Of a DNA stretch of 64,000 bases, positions 33,441 to 45,385 are shown piece by piece; within the stretch, counting starts at the first letter, position 1, and the number at the start of each line of letters is the position of its first letter. The notes under the pieces are model-generated. The model was not told the DNA's origin. It searched no databases and saw only the letters and a program-made list of their open reading frames with translations. Made by a program: the position numbers and the translations under genes. This stretch comes from Zopfochytrium polystomum (Eukaryota > Chytridiomycota > Chytridiomycetes > Chytridiales > Chytridiaceae), in assembly GCA_025765615.1 (NCBI GenBank), contig JAIVFJ010000086.1, forward strand, positions 197,501 to 261,500, given 5' to 3'.

Positions 33441-34852
33441 CCATGGATGGAGGAGGCGAACCCCGCCCAAACGACAGTGAAACAGCTCGACCCACAACTG
33501 CAAGCATCCGGCTACTCGCAACACGATCACTGGTTCAGTCAGTGTTGGGTCACACTCACACACAGCTCGACAACCCCCCAAGACATCTTGCTCGACCACC
33601 GACTGACGACGCCGCCACTCGTGCAAGACTCATCATGGATCAGCATTTGCGGACTGCATGTCCGATCTGATCACAGCCTTCTTTTTTTTTTTCTTTTTTT
33701 TTTTTTTTGGCTTTGCAAGCGACGATTGAACACTGAAAAAAAAAAATCGCCGATGTCCACTGCGGACTGCGGAGCGAGCAGTTGTTTGTTCTCACGAGCC
33801 CCTCCTCCCTATAAATACCCCCGCTGGCTGGGGCAGTGGGTGATCAAGAAGGCCCAATGCCTGTTGGTGCGGCGCTTCCATTGCACAAACGCGGGGCCCG
33901 TGCTGGCACTCTTCGTCTTCGTGGCGAACGAGACGGCATAATTTTTTCCCTGTGGGTCACGGGCGTTCGCGCCTGTCCCACGTTATTGTTATACCTACTG
34001 GAGTTGATGAAACACACAAGGCAGAAGTCCCATATTTTCCGAGGGATGGTGCGGGGAAAGCACAACCACTGCCATTCGCCATCATCCTCTCTCTCTATCG
34101 CAATGTTTCCCGCGGATCGGTCTCGCCGCCGCACATACGGGAGGCCCACAAACTCCGTGTACTTGTCTCGAATTGGCCGCCCGAATCACGTCGTGGCGGG
34201 CGTAGGACGGACGCGACGTCGAGCTCGTTGAACTCGCCTTGGTGGAACGAGCAGTGGCCGCTGAGGAGCAGTGGGATTGTCCCGCTGGTGGTGGGGTGCC
34301 AGAGGGTTTACGGACACAGGTCTTTGTGAGCTGGGTCCTCGAAAAAAAAGGTCAGCAAGTGCTTCCAAGATGGATCGTGCCGGTTCTTTGGTGGAATGTG
34401 AAGGGCTTTCCAAATGTCATATCCAGGAAAGTGTTTCACTCCAAGGCTCATCGCCCCCCTCATCAAGAAAACATTCTTGTCTTTGAGTAGAAAAAGGAAT
34501 ACTTCCTGACTGCAGAAGTTGCTGTTTAAGTCTTTCATAGTCTGTGAGGTGACAGAAACGCTCTCACAGTGGGCAATCATTGGCACAAATGTCTTCAAGT
34601 CCTCTCATTTGACATAACCCTTCCACAATAGAATCAAAGCTGGCTCTCCGAAGCCTTTCATACTCCATTCTTTAGCCAACTGCAGCACACTTAATTACTT
34701 GAATCCATTTCCTCATCTCTGCAGGCCACTGTCATTCATTTGCAGACAATTCTTGCCAGATAATATGACTGATGTAACAGGCTTGAGAGTCTTTTTGTGC
34801 TGCTGAATTAACCCTGCTGTTACTTTCTTGGCTTTCTTCCATACATCTTTCT
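33441..34852. other. Unassigned region, possible gene remnants
   Basis: Host-like composition with T-runs at 33680-33710 and several 60-165-residue open frames on both strands. No frame shows a recognised domain or a convincing exon series. May hold a decayed gene. Confidence 0.3.
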
Positions 34853-35154
34853 TGTTATGAATCACCCTCTGGAAACCTCTGGAACCTTCTAGAACATTCC
34901 TTCATGGAACCTTCTGGAACCTTCTTTGCTTTCCTGACTTGTCTTGTTGTCATTGGTATCATTGGTATCATTGTATTACTAATTGCTCTTTCTGGAACTT
35001 CTTTGAGTCTTGACAAGGAAGACTCTCAAAAGGTATAAAAGGGGGATGGGGGACCTGTCCCATCCCTCAAGTGAATTATTGTTTCCAATACAATCATCAC
35101 TCCTCTCAGTTCCTCTTCTGCCTTGCCTTGCCTTGTCCTGCCATGTTCCTGACA
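34853..35154 (+). mobile_element. Solo chromovirus LTR with target duplication TTTCT
   Basis: 302 bp in plus orientation, TGTTATG...CCTGACA, flanked by TTTCT at 34848-34852 and 35155-35159. It carries two four-unit HSF arrays (34882-34899 and 34907-34924) and TATAAAA at 35034-35040. Same family as copies A and B, left after LTR recombination. Confidence 0.92.
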
Positions 35155-35731
35155 TTTCTTGACTTTTTTGAAGCCATGGAAATGTTTCTCTCGCCTCCTG
35201 TTCTGCAAGACCCTCCTGAGTTTTGTCAGAATGGAGATTCCTTGTTGTTGTTTTTTAAAGATTCTGTGCAGGCTGTAGGAGTGCTGGCTAATATCAGCAG
35301 TGGTTGGGTTTGAGCAGCCTGGGTGACTGCTTGCACAGACACTGAGAAGTGGTCACTCCTCTCCTCTCTCCCTCCCCTCCGTCTTATCCGCAACTATTCG
35401 CCAGAATCGGAACAAACTCCTTCTCGCACCTCCCTGCCCCAACCAAGGAACCCCGAAAACACTATGCGAAGCAATCCCGAATCTTCCTGGACAAAAAAAA
35501 AAAGGTCTGTTCAAGCGTCATTTCGTCAATGGACAGCGCTCGCTCGCCATTTAGTATGGTGCCATCAGGCAGCATGACATTCAACAAAGAAGGTTTGTTC
35601 GTAAATATTAATAACATCTTGGATATTCATAAACCCCTCGAGACTCGAGACAACTGAGCAAAACTGAGCCATGTAGGAATATTACATCCCCACCCCCCAA
35701 GTCCCAAAAACCCACATCCGCATCCCCGACG
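35155..35731. other. Intergenic, no supported gene
   Basis: 3' flank of the F-box/WD40 gene. A 102-residue plus-strand frame (35349-35657) has no recognisable features. Confidence 0.4.
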
Positions 35732-37837
35732 TCACGCCGCATCCGCAAACCAGAACCGCACCCACCCGGTCGCGTCCACCACCGCCATCGCCCCCGCCAC
35801 GGCCCCGACCCACACCACTTTCCTACCCGCCGCCCCGCCCCTTCCGCCGCCCTTGCCATCTTCCCGATGCACGACGTGCCCCGTCGCCACGCCCACGACG
35901 CACACCCCGCCGCCCTTCTTCGCCGTCGCGGGCGCATCTACGCCAACCGCGAGCCGCTCCGCCACGCCGCCGTGATGCCGCCAGCCGAGCAGCGCGGTGC
36001 GCAGCGACGACACTGGGGGTGTCACGTGCGACGCGTCGGCGGGGTGGACCGCGTCGTCGGCGATTGAGATGGTGGCGGCGGTCGTCGTTGGCGCGGGGCC
36101 AGCGACCGACGAGAGTGTCATTGCACCGGCGCCGCTGTTGTCACCGTCTTCGTCGCCGTCTTCGTAGTCGTCGTCGCGCGCGACAGAGTCCGGCACGACC
36201 ATCCGCAGCGGCCGCAGGCCCGGCCCGCCCAGGTGCAGCACGAGGGACCACGGCTCGCCGCTGTTCTCGCTGTCAAAGCGCATCCACGCCGCTCCCTGCA
36301 CCGTCCGCGTGCCCGCGAGCCTTGCCGGAATCGTGAAGGACGCGGAGGGTGCAAACGGGAAAGGCGGGGAGCCGCCGTCAGCCATACTCCGCCGGTGTGT
36401 CATCCGGCCGCGCCGCTGCAACCGCCACAACGTCGCACGCTGCCCGCCGGCGGCTACGTCGTGCCCGGACACCGTCAGCACCGCGTCGCGCGGCAGCGGG
36501 TGGGCGCCGGGCGGGTGCGGGCGCGTGACGACGAGGACCTGCGCGAGGGATGACGTCGGGGCGACTGTTGCGCCGACGACCCCTGCCCGCACGCTGACCG
36601 CAGGGGCGGCGTCGGCAGCCGGGACGGACGACACCGCGATGCGTCTATCGAGGCCGACCGAGACGAGCTCGGCCGGACCGGTGCGGTCGTCCGCGGGAAG
36701 GAATGCGAGGTCCCGCACCGCGTTCAGGTGCGGCGAGAGGACCGCGAGGGTCTCGCATGTGTCGAGGTGCGAGAGCAGGATGCGGCGGTCGTAGGTCCCG
36801 ACGGCGAGCAGGCGTTTTGCACCGTGAGCGTCGATGGCGCTGATGACGGCCCCGGCTTCGTGGCGGCGGACGTCGGATGCGGTGAATTGCGGGGTTTGTG
36901 GAGTTGACAGCGGGGGCGACGAGGAGACGTGGGCGATCCAGACCTCCGAGGCGTCGCGGTGAGATGCAATGACGGTCCACTTTCTCGTGCCGTCGTAGAG
37001 GGCGAGTGAGTCTGGGTGCCCGTCCGAGACGAGTTTGAACAGGGGCCGGTCTGCACGAAAGCTGTGCAGGGGAAATTCCAGTTGGTAGCAGTTGCCGTTC
37101 AGAGTTCTCCTGCGCAAGCGAGAGTGAGCAAGATAGAATCGCGGGTTGAGGCCGCCTCTTCCGCCCACCCATACGCTCACCAGTTGCTGTGCAGTCGCAC
37201 TATGCGCTGCACGCGCGACTTCCAAGATGGTGATTGTTCTGCGTGCACGGGCGGCGGCAAGTCTTGCATCGTTGCGGTGGTGCCGAGCCCCCCTTGTTGG
37301 TGGGGCGACAGTTCCTCATACACAGCCCTCCAGACATCTGGATTGTCGAAGATGCCATGCCAAGCGCGACAAACCTTGTTTCGGTGGGATTTGTCAAAGC
37401 TTGCCTTTCATAATTGCATTTCAACAGCTCACGCAAATGCATCTTGCGAGCGTGGCGAGGCCCGATGGCGACGACGATGAATATGACGAGGATGGTGCAC
37501 ACAAAGACTGGTCACCACCACCACCAGCACGATCCGCGACTACGCCGGCGTCGCGCACCAGGTAGGGCAGGATGATGTCGCGAAGGGCGAGCGGCGGCGG
37601 CAGCGACGCGACGAGGTTGACGGACGCAGAGAGAGCGTCGAGAAGGCGGCGGGCACGATGCAGTGCCGGGAACACCGACGAGGGCGACCCGCTCGCCGCC
37701 GCAGCCGCCGCGGCCGCCTCGACGAGGAGTGCGTCTAGCGACGAGAATGAGGAAGAGGAGGAGGAGGAGGAGGAAGTGGTGGTGCAAGTTGACGCGGTGG
37801 ACGAGGTTGAAGTGCTGGAGGAGGCCGGCGGCTTCAT
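35732..37837 (-). CDS. F-box/WD40-repeat protein
   Basis: Three in-phase exons: 37837-37433, 37374-37181 and 37109-35732, about 658 residues. An N-terminal Ser/Thr run is followed by an F-box split by a low-complexity insert (SLPPPLALRDIILPYLV ... LATLARCICVCRAWHGIFDNPDVWRAVYEEL). Next is WKSRVQRIVRLHSNW, the linker found in Cdc4/Met30-type proteins, and a C-terminal beta-propeller with several weak WD-like repeats (LLAVGTYDRRILLSHLDT, LVSVGLDRRIAVSS). F-box proteins recruit substrates to SCF ubiquitin ligases through Skp1, with the propeller binding the substrate. The exact orthologue is not assigned. Divergent from the WSC gene, 320 bp away. Confidence 0.82.
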
Positions 37838-38157
37838 TTTATTAGTATCTATCTGCCTTGTCAGAAATTGGGTGATTTTTGCCGTTAATTGTTGTGGCTT
37901 GGCGAGGGCTTGACAGGACCATGGCTGGCAGACAGAGAGTCAGACAGACACTGAGACAGACAAGCCTACTCGATGCTGTAATCCGATCGAGCCGAAACAG
38001 GAAGGAAAAACGAAGAGACAAGAAAGCTGCGAACGGCAAGCGACAGACAGACAGACAGACAGACAGACAGAGAGACAGACAGACAGACTTACTGACTGAC
38101 TGACTGACAGACAAACAGAGGAATCAATCAAAAATCAATATAGAGGGGGAGAGAGAG
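37838..38157. other. Divergent promoter region with GACA repeats
   Basis: Shared upstream region of the F-box/WD40 gene (minus) and the WSC gene (plus). Holds (GACA)n at about 38042-38112. Confidence 0.5.
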
Positions 38158-39906
38158 ATGCCCTTCGTGGTCGCCGCCGACGCCGCCGACGCCGCCGTTG
38201 CTGCCGACGCCCCCGCCGCGGACGCCGCCTCCACAACGTCATCGTCGCCGGCCATCGGCTGCTACGGCTTCACGTCGCCGCCGTCCGACCCCGCCGACAT
38301 CGGCAAGGTCGTCACCGTCGTCGGCTACGGCCCGCCGCCGTCCGTCGCCCTGTGCGCCGCCCAGTGCAAGTCGTCTACCTCCTTTGGCGGCGATGCCGGC
38401 GCCATCGCCATCATCGGCAACCTCCTCAACTCGTTCGTGTGCGCATGCGCTCCAGACATGTCCCTCTTCTACCCGATGAATCCAGACTCGGTAAGAGCGG
38501 TGCGCTGCGAGGTTACCCGATGTGTTGCTTGCTTACCGACCCACCCGATGGGGCAATCTCCGCTCTGTGAAGATGCTTGTGCGCTGACTGACTCCCCTTG
38601 CCGCTTCTCTTCAATAGTGCAATTACGTTTGCTCCAGCGACAACGAACCCTGCGGATCAGACTACTTCAGCAACCGCTTTACCCTTTACTCACTCTCCAG
38701 CTCCTCTTACCCAACGCTACCTGCCCCAACAACAACTGCTGCTGCGCCGACTGTTGCCTCTAGTGGATCGACAGTCGGGGCGACCGCCAGCACGGGGTCT
38801 TCATCCATTCCGCTATCATCGTCATCACTGTCCTCGCCAGCGCAATCTGGATCGCCAACCTCGTCGCCATCGTCATCGTCAGGAACGGGCCGCTCCACAT
38901 CGTCATCACCACCGACCAGCGGCTCCTCCGCTGCTGGAACAACCCCAACCTCGACCTCTTCCCCATCGCCCTCCCCCTCCAACTCTGATTTTTTCTCTCA
39001 GAGCTACGCAATCCCCCTTCTCGTCTCCCTCGGCATCCTCATCCTCTTCGCCATCGCTCTCCTCGCCATCTGCATCCGCCGGCGCCGGCGGACCGTCCGC
39101 GATGCCGAGGACGTCCCGCACCTGGGACTCCGGCAGGGTCCCCTGGACCTGTCCTTCTTCTCCAAGCGTCTCAGCCGTGCAACGACGCTTGGCGGGGGGT
39201 CTGCAGGCGGCAGCCGCAACGGCACGCTCAACCGCGAAATGGCCTCCGTCGCCAGCGGCGGGTCGGGCTCCGGCGCCGCAGCCCTCACCGCGGGCGCGGC
39301 GGCGGCGGCGGCTGCCGGAGCCGCGGCCGCCGTCGCCGCGGGCGCAGGGAGGAACAGCCCCCGCGCGGGGGAGCGGTACGGCGAGAACGCGGCGCTCAGC
39401 GGCGCCGCGGCGCGCGGCGTTGACAGCGGCGATGACGACGACGACGACGACGACGAGGAGCCCGATGTCGACGGATACGCCCGCGCCGAGCCGCGCCCGC
39501 CGAACCCGCGCGGCTCGCTCATCTCGGCGTCGCCCGTTGCCGCGGCGGCGGCGGGGGTTCGCTTATCGGCACAGTGCTCGCGCGGACGCCGAACATGGTC
39601 TACGACGCCGTGCGGCCGCACAGGGCGGCGGGGTCGCCGGCCGCGTCGTACAAGGGGGCGAGCGAGCTCAATCTGAGTGTTGGCGATACCGTAAAGGTTT
39701 CGAGGACGTTCGACGATGGGTGGGGGCTTGGAACCAAAGGTGAGTTGTTGGGGGCGTTGGATGAATTGTTAGTTTGCGATTCGGAACCTTCACGCCCGCT
39801 AAATCCTACTCTCTCTATTTTATTTGCCAATACACCAGAATCGACTGGAGAGACGGGCTACTTCCCGCTTTCTTGCCTTGTAACCGACGGAAAGGTCGCC
39901 TTTTGA
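38158..39906 (+). CDS. WSC-like domain, single TM, cytoplasmic SH3 protein
   Basis: Exons 38158-38490, 38618 to about 39739 and 39839-39906. The N-terminal extracellular Cys-rich module (CYGF...ALCAAQC...FVCAC...CNYVCSSDNEPCG) resembles WSC domains of fungal cell-wall sensors. A Ser/Thr/Pro-rich stalk of about 120 residues follows, then one TM helix (YAIPLLVSLGILILFAIALLAI) with a basic stop-transfer RRRRR. The cytosolic tail has a poly-Asp patch and ends in an SH3 domain (VYDAVRPH...ELNLSVGDTVKV...DDGWGLG...GYFPLSCL). It is probably a plasma-membrane sensor or adaptor that binds Pro-rich partners. The SH3 frame is offset by one from the upstream frame near the G-run at 39555, by an indel or an unrecognised intron. 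No clear signal peptide precedes the Cys-rich module. Confidence 0.75.
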
Positions 39907-40230
39907 TCTGCACCCCACTTACGCCTGTTCGTCCAAAACCCTCGCTACCCCCTTGTCTTTATAAAATGGTCTTGTTTTGCCTACAGTCCTTCCTCTTGCG
40001 TTGCGATTTTTTATGTCATTTTTCTCGAATAAGCCCTTGAACTGTTTGTTTTCTTTAAACGCTCGGTGTTCTGCTCCTCCCCTCCGTAATTTCTTTACAG
40101 GTTCGTCAAGATTATCCATTACTTTTTTTCTGTTTCGTTTTCTTCCTCCGGGCAGGTGTCCCTTTTCTTAGCGGCTTCCCGTGCCTGCCATCACCACCCT
40201 TTTTTCGCTCTTCAAAAGGAAAAGTCCTGC

Positions 40231-40264
<34 letters not shown>

Positions 40265-40654
40265 CTTTTCTTTGGAAAGTTTCTTTTCTTTACGTCCCTC
40301 GTTGGTTCCTGGTGTCCATTTTTTTTTTCTTCCTACCCAACCGGTTGTTTGTTGGCCACCCGCCCCCAGTCTCCTTTCTGATAAAGCAAGATGTTGTCGC
40401 GAATCGATGCTATTTTCTTCCTAGGTAATTTTTTTCGTTTACTTACCAGTGCCATGACAACATTTAAACCGGGACTGTAAGCGACTTAAGCGTGGGGCGG
40501 ACATGCAAGCCTGGATAAAAAAAGAGATGAAACCTGATGGACGTCCACGACGCGGAGCTCTCTCTCTCTCTCCCTCTATTACGGGCCACTCCTGGTTGAC
40601 AAGTCAGGTGAACAAAATGGGGACGAAGTTTTTACAAATTCATTTCGATGACAT
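39907..40654. other. Intergenic, T-rich
   Basis: Includes an uninterrupted T-tract at about 40237-40263. No gene seen. Confidence 0.5.
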
Positions 40655-40744
40655 GGACTTATAGCTCAGTGGTAGAGCGGTCGACTGCAGAGTCTCTCGG
40701 GACGAGTCATCGACAGGTCGCCGGATCAACCCCGGCTGGGTCCT
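40655..40744 (+). tRNA. tRNA-Cys (GCA) with intron
   Basis: Acceptor GGACTTA/TGGGTCC, anticodon GCA in CTGCAGA, an 18-nt intron (GTCTCTCGGGACGAGTCA), then TCGAC closing the anticodon stem. Nearly identical to the gene at 17408-17497. Confidence 0.94.
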
Positions 40745-41056
40745 TTTTCTCTTTAGTTTTTCTTTGCTCGAAAGAGCTGTGCGTCCAGCGAGCAAGAGGT
40801 GTGCAACCATCCAACATCGCGCAAAGGTTGGGTATTTGACACAAGCCATTTGTCGGGACACCTCGAACTGTCTGTAAATCTGTCTTGGAAGGGAAAACAT
40901 GGCAGAATCCAACGACGGCTGATTGAAAAGACAGCGGCTGGCGGCGAGTATTTGTGGCATTGAGTCTGCGACTATGCCGTTCATGTACAGAGCGCCGACC
41001 GACGCCGAGGGGATCCGACAGAGAGAGAGAGAGAGCGAGAGAGAGAGAGAGTGAGA

Positions 41057-41126
<70 letters not shown>

Positions 41127-41161
41127 GAATTTTAGCAAACTTGTCACACCGAGAGAGAGGA
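40745..41161. other. Promoter side of the F-box gene with GA microsatellite
   Basis: (GA)n with a few interruptions at about 41021-41124, just upstream of the F-box start. No gene seen. Confidence 0.5.
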
Positions 41162-42277
41162 ATGGCCAACGCTCTCCCCGCCAACGTCCTGGCCCGCATC
41201 TTTGAGCACTTCTCGCCCTCGAACGACTCGCACCTGCTCCTCGCCGTCCTGCGCCGCGTCAACCGGGCCTGGCGCCGCATCCTCGAATCCGACGGCGTCT
41301 GCCGTCGCCTCCTCGGCCCCTGCCTCGGCGACGGCGACTGGCGCAAGGCCCTCGGCGCCGCCCCAAACTCTCCAGCCGCGTTTTGGTGTTCCGGGCAAGG
41401 GCAACCCCCCGCCGGCAACAGCGACAGCAACGACGACGACGACGACGGCGACGCGCAAGACGTCTGGCAGATTCTCGAGGCCATCGGAGACTCGGTCGTA
41501 GCGTCCCCGCGGTGGCTCTGGCGCTGCGGCAAAGTCGGCGCGACGAGAGGCGGACACGCCGAGGCGTGCTGCCCGCCCGGACACTGGTTTGAGCTGCTGC
41601 GCGACGTTGCGTTCGCGTCGCACCTGCACAGGGCGCTGGGAGTGCTCGGCCTGCCCGCACGCGCGTTCGACCCAGAGTACGCAACGGTGTTTACGCCGCT
41701 GTTGCTGGCGAACAACGACGGCGAAAGTATGAGGAAGCTCTTTTTCGAGGAGAACGGGGTAAGAGAACGAGAGGGCACAAACCCCGTGTTGGACGCTTAG
41801 TTTTTGGGGCACGCCCCTGCACCTTCCCCCCAGCAATTCACCCCCGCCATCTTTGAATCTGCCGTCAACAACATCTACCACCGCCGCCTGCCGATCCGCC
41901 TCACCCACCTCTCCGGCTCCGACCTCAACAGGCACATCACCGCAAACCGTCAATCGATGCGAACCCCGGACCGATCCGTCTTTTCCCCCTCTGCCCACGA
42001 CGACGGCGTGTCCCTCGCCGACATCAACGGCGACGGCGTCCGGGCTCTGCAGATGCTCTTCAACTACTGCAAGGCCGGCGGGCGGGTCGACCCGCCCCTC
42101 TGCGTCGTGGAGGTGCCGCCCGCGACGGGGCGGCTGCGGAAAAGGGATGGAACGGAGCGGGACGCGGAGGAGGAGGAGGTGGAGTTTCTCGGGTTGGTGA
42201 GGGACGTGTACTTGCTCAGCGTGAGCGCGAAGTCGGGACGCCTCGTGGGCGTGTTTGGAAGGGCTTTGATGCTTTGA
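41162..42277 (+). CDS. F-box protein
   Basis: Two exons, 41162-41758 and 41834-42277, in phase, about 346 residues. The F-box is at residues 4-50 (LPANVLARIFEHFSPSND...LLAVLRRVNRAWRRI). An Asp-rich loop interrupts the next region (near residue 95). The remainder (RWLWRCGKVGA..., IFESAVNNIYHRRLPIRLTHL, DGVRALQMLFNYCK) matches no repeat family I recognise. Likely an SCF ubiquitin-ligase adaptor. The open frame extends upstream into the GA microsatellite, so ATG 41162 is preferred over 41124. Confidence 0.75.
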
Positions 42278-42506
42278 TTTTTTGGTTCGGCAGCGGGTGG
42301 TACGGATCCAAAGGAGAAATAAAAATAAAATAAAAATAATAAAACAACGGGTAGCCACCAAGTCAGTCACAGAGGCAGACCCAAAAGCCTCCAACCGATC
42401 AATGCGCTTCCTGCATTTCACATCAACAGGGCAAGGCACAACGTAAAATTTCTTGCGCATTTATTTTAAAAGAAATGAATTATTTGATTTTCGAACGTAA
42501 AGTCAG

Positions 42507-42578
42507 TCCCAGTTAGTATAGTTGCTAGTATCACCCCCTGTCACGGGGTAGACCCGGGTTCAATTCCCGGACTGGGAG
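42507..42578 (+). tRNA. tRNA-Asp (GTC)
   Basis: A 72-nt cloverleaf, nearly identical to the minus-strand gene at 20001-20071. TCCCAGT/ACTGGGA acceptor, GTC anticodon, discriminator G. Confidence 0.94.
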
Positions 42579-42649
42579 ATTCCACGAAGAACGAAAAGAA
42601 AAAAGCACTGAATTGATTACAGATTTCGCCATATTGTTTCACATCGTCA

Positions 42650-43165
42650 TACAATCCCTTTTTTCAGCCTGTATCGCGACAGCATATCTAAAGAAAAGAA
42701 TTTAAGGAAGCGATGACGATGTAAAACAGTAATTATACAGATTAGTATCCGTCCACCCAACTGAACTCCCGCCCAGCGCGCGCTCTGTATCTCTATCAGC
42801 TGAACCGCGTCGTGATTCCCGCGATCCTCGGCGTACGCCATCGGCGTCAGCTCCGCCACGCAGGTCGCGTTGACGTCGGCACCCGCCCCCAGGAGCACCG
42901 CGGCGTTTTCGACCTGGCCGGATTCGCCGCACGCAAAGTGCACGAGCACGGCGACGCTGAACCACTGCGCGTACTCCCATCAGCATGTAGACGGTGGCCT
43001 CCAACCCCGAGTCCAGCATGAACTCGACGATCCCCAGGTGCCCCTCCTGGCAGGCCTCGCGATCCGCTCATTCGGCGGCCGACTTGCCGCCGTCGCAGCA
43101 GTAGTACGCCATCAGGAACCGCACCACATCCTTGCGCCCGTGCTTCCGCTTCCCACATCAAACAC
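42650..43165 (-). pseudogene. Ankyrin-repeat gene remnant
   Basis: Ankyrin-like blocks are readable in changing frames: RKDVVRFLMAYYC, then a TGA, GHLGIVEFMLDSGLEATVYML, a frame change, and VENAAVLLGAGADVNATCVAELTPMAYAEDRGNHDAV. One in-frame stop and one shift over ~500 bp suggest a decayed gene or an exon set I cannot resolve. Confidence 0.5.
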
Positions 43166-43456
43166 TACATGTGAATTATCATCGCATGCTTTACACACAT
43201 TGACGGCTTGAATTACGTCGTATAACCTATGCTTGTAAAGTGTAATATTTACATTATTCTAGTAACGTACGGCTCGGAAAACCACTCTCCTTCTTCCTTT
43301 TCGTCGTCGTCGTCGTCGTCGTCATCATCATCATCATCATAATCATCATCATCATCATACTCATCGCCCACCATCGTTCCGCATCCGGCAAATATACGCT
43401 GGTTGGTCATATTTCTCATCACGTTGCTACCCTCCCTCCCTCAAATTCGCCCTAAA

Positions 43457-43491
<35 letters not shown>

Positions 43492-43494
43492 CAT
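43166..43494. other. Microsatellite stretch
   Basis: (CGT)n and (CAT)n at about 43303-43362 and a poly-A run at 43459-43489. No gene. Confidence 0.55.
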
Positions 43495-45353
43495 TCACAC
43501 CCTCCTAGCCGAAGGCCCCGCCGCCGCCTTCGTGAAGCTGCCGACATACGAGGACGCTCCGCGCTCACTCCCGCCGCCGAGCCTCGCGTTCGCCCCGACC
43601 AGCGACCCGACGACCATCTCCCCGCCGCGCGTCACGACCGACCCCGCCGCCGCGCCCTCCGGCAGCCCGTCCGGCCGGTAGCTGAACCCGTCAAACAGCC
43701 GCTGGTCCGCGTCCGTCAGCCGCGACCCGTCCACGTACGAGTCGCGCGCGGGTTCGGAGGTGAACTCGGCGTCGAAGTTGGACGTGTCGGTTGCCGAGGC
43801 CTTGCGTGTTGGATTTTTATTCAAGGGAGTGAGACGGGGGGGGGGGGGGGGGTTGAACGTTTTGAGAGAGGGCGCGGGAGGATCGAAGCGAGTCCTAAAT
43901 AAAGAAAAATGTGCTTACCACGTTGGGACGGAAAGTGGGGTTGTACTTGCGCTGCATGAGTCGCGTCCAGTTGATGTCCTCAAAGAACCTGTGCCGCTTG
44001 ATTTCGTCGGCGCCCTGCGCGCCCAGGCGGCGCGTCGGGTCGCGGTCGAGCATCTGAGGGGGTCATCGATAGTGTTGAGTGGGACATAGGAGATGGAGGG
44101 CGGGAATCGCAGTCCATAAAAAAAAAAAAAAAAAAAAAAACGTCCCGCCTCACCTTCCTCAGCAAATCCCTCGCCGCCTCCCCGACATCCCCCTCGTTAA
44201 ACTCCAGCGGCGCCCCCAAAATCTTTGCGTACATCTCCCTCACGTCCTCGTCGTAAAACGGCGGCAAACCCGTCAGCATCTCGTAAAGCAGTATCCCCAG
44301 CGTCCACCAGTCGACCGCCTTGGTGTACGCCTGCCCCGATAGCAGCTCCGGCGCAAGGTACTCGGGCGTCCCGCAGAACGTCGACGTCTTGGCGTCGTTC
44401 GACGTCATGTCGAGCTTGCAGAGGCCAAAGTCGCAGAGCGCGATGTGCCCCGAGTGGTCGAGGAGGATGTTTTCGGGTTTCAGGTCACTTTTTTTTAATT
44501 TTTTTTTTTTTTTCGGAGGAGGGAGATGAGTCTATACAAGAGGAGGAAACGAGAAATCTTACCGATAAATGATCCCGCACGAGTGTAAGCACTCCAGCGC
44601 GCACACCAGCTCCGCCGCATACAGTCCTCGCCCTCTCCTCCGCAAACCTCCCTTCCTCCTTCAAATGGTAAAACAGCTCCCCGCCGTTCACAAACGCCAG
44701 CACCAGGTACAGCTTCTCCCGCGTCTGAAACGAAAACTTGATCGGCACCACAAACGGGTGTGCCACCTCCGCCAGCACCCGCCGCTCCGCCAGCGTGTGC
44801 GCCACTTCTTCCCGCTCGACGACGTACGTCTTTTTGATGATCTTCATCGCGTAGATCCGGGAGGTGTCCTTTTTCCGCACTTGCATCACTTTGCCGAAGG
44901 AGCCCTTGCCGATTACTTTGAGCAGGTCAAAGTCGTCGACGGTGAGGTGCTTTTTGGCGTTTTGTTGGTAGCTGAGTTGGAGACGGATTTGCCCTGTGGC
45001 GGCCACGCTGCCGTTGCCGCTGGCGTAGTTTGAGGGCGTGAGGTCGCGCCAGGTGTCTTGGATGCGCTGTTTTTGGGGATGGGTGGACGTGCGAAAGCAA
45101 GAGAGACGGTGAGAAAAACCGTGTTTGGCCAAGAAAAGACCACCCAAAAATGCTACTTACCAGGTCCACAAACTCTGGTGTGAACCGCGTCGTTCCCGAC
45201 CAGCACGTCGCCGCTGCTGCCACTGCCGCCGCCTCCACCGCCTCTCCCACTCGCCCTCTGGTAAACGGACACCACCACGTCGCTTTCGCGGCTCACGTCG
45301 CTTTTTGGTGGAGGGTTCCTTCGTCTTTAGTCCTCGTGCAGAAAGAGAAAGGG

Positions 45354-45385
<32 letters not shown>

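Noticed and set aside
33844..34149. 101-residue minus-strand frame with non-repetitive composition
   Set aside because: Looks partly protein-like but has no recognised domain or flanking exons; left as an unassigned region.
38040..38112. Possible CRISPR-like or satellite array
   Set aside because: Simple GACA tetranucleotide repeat without spacers.
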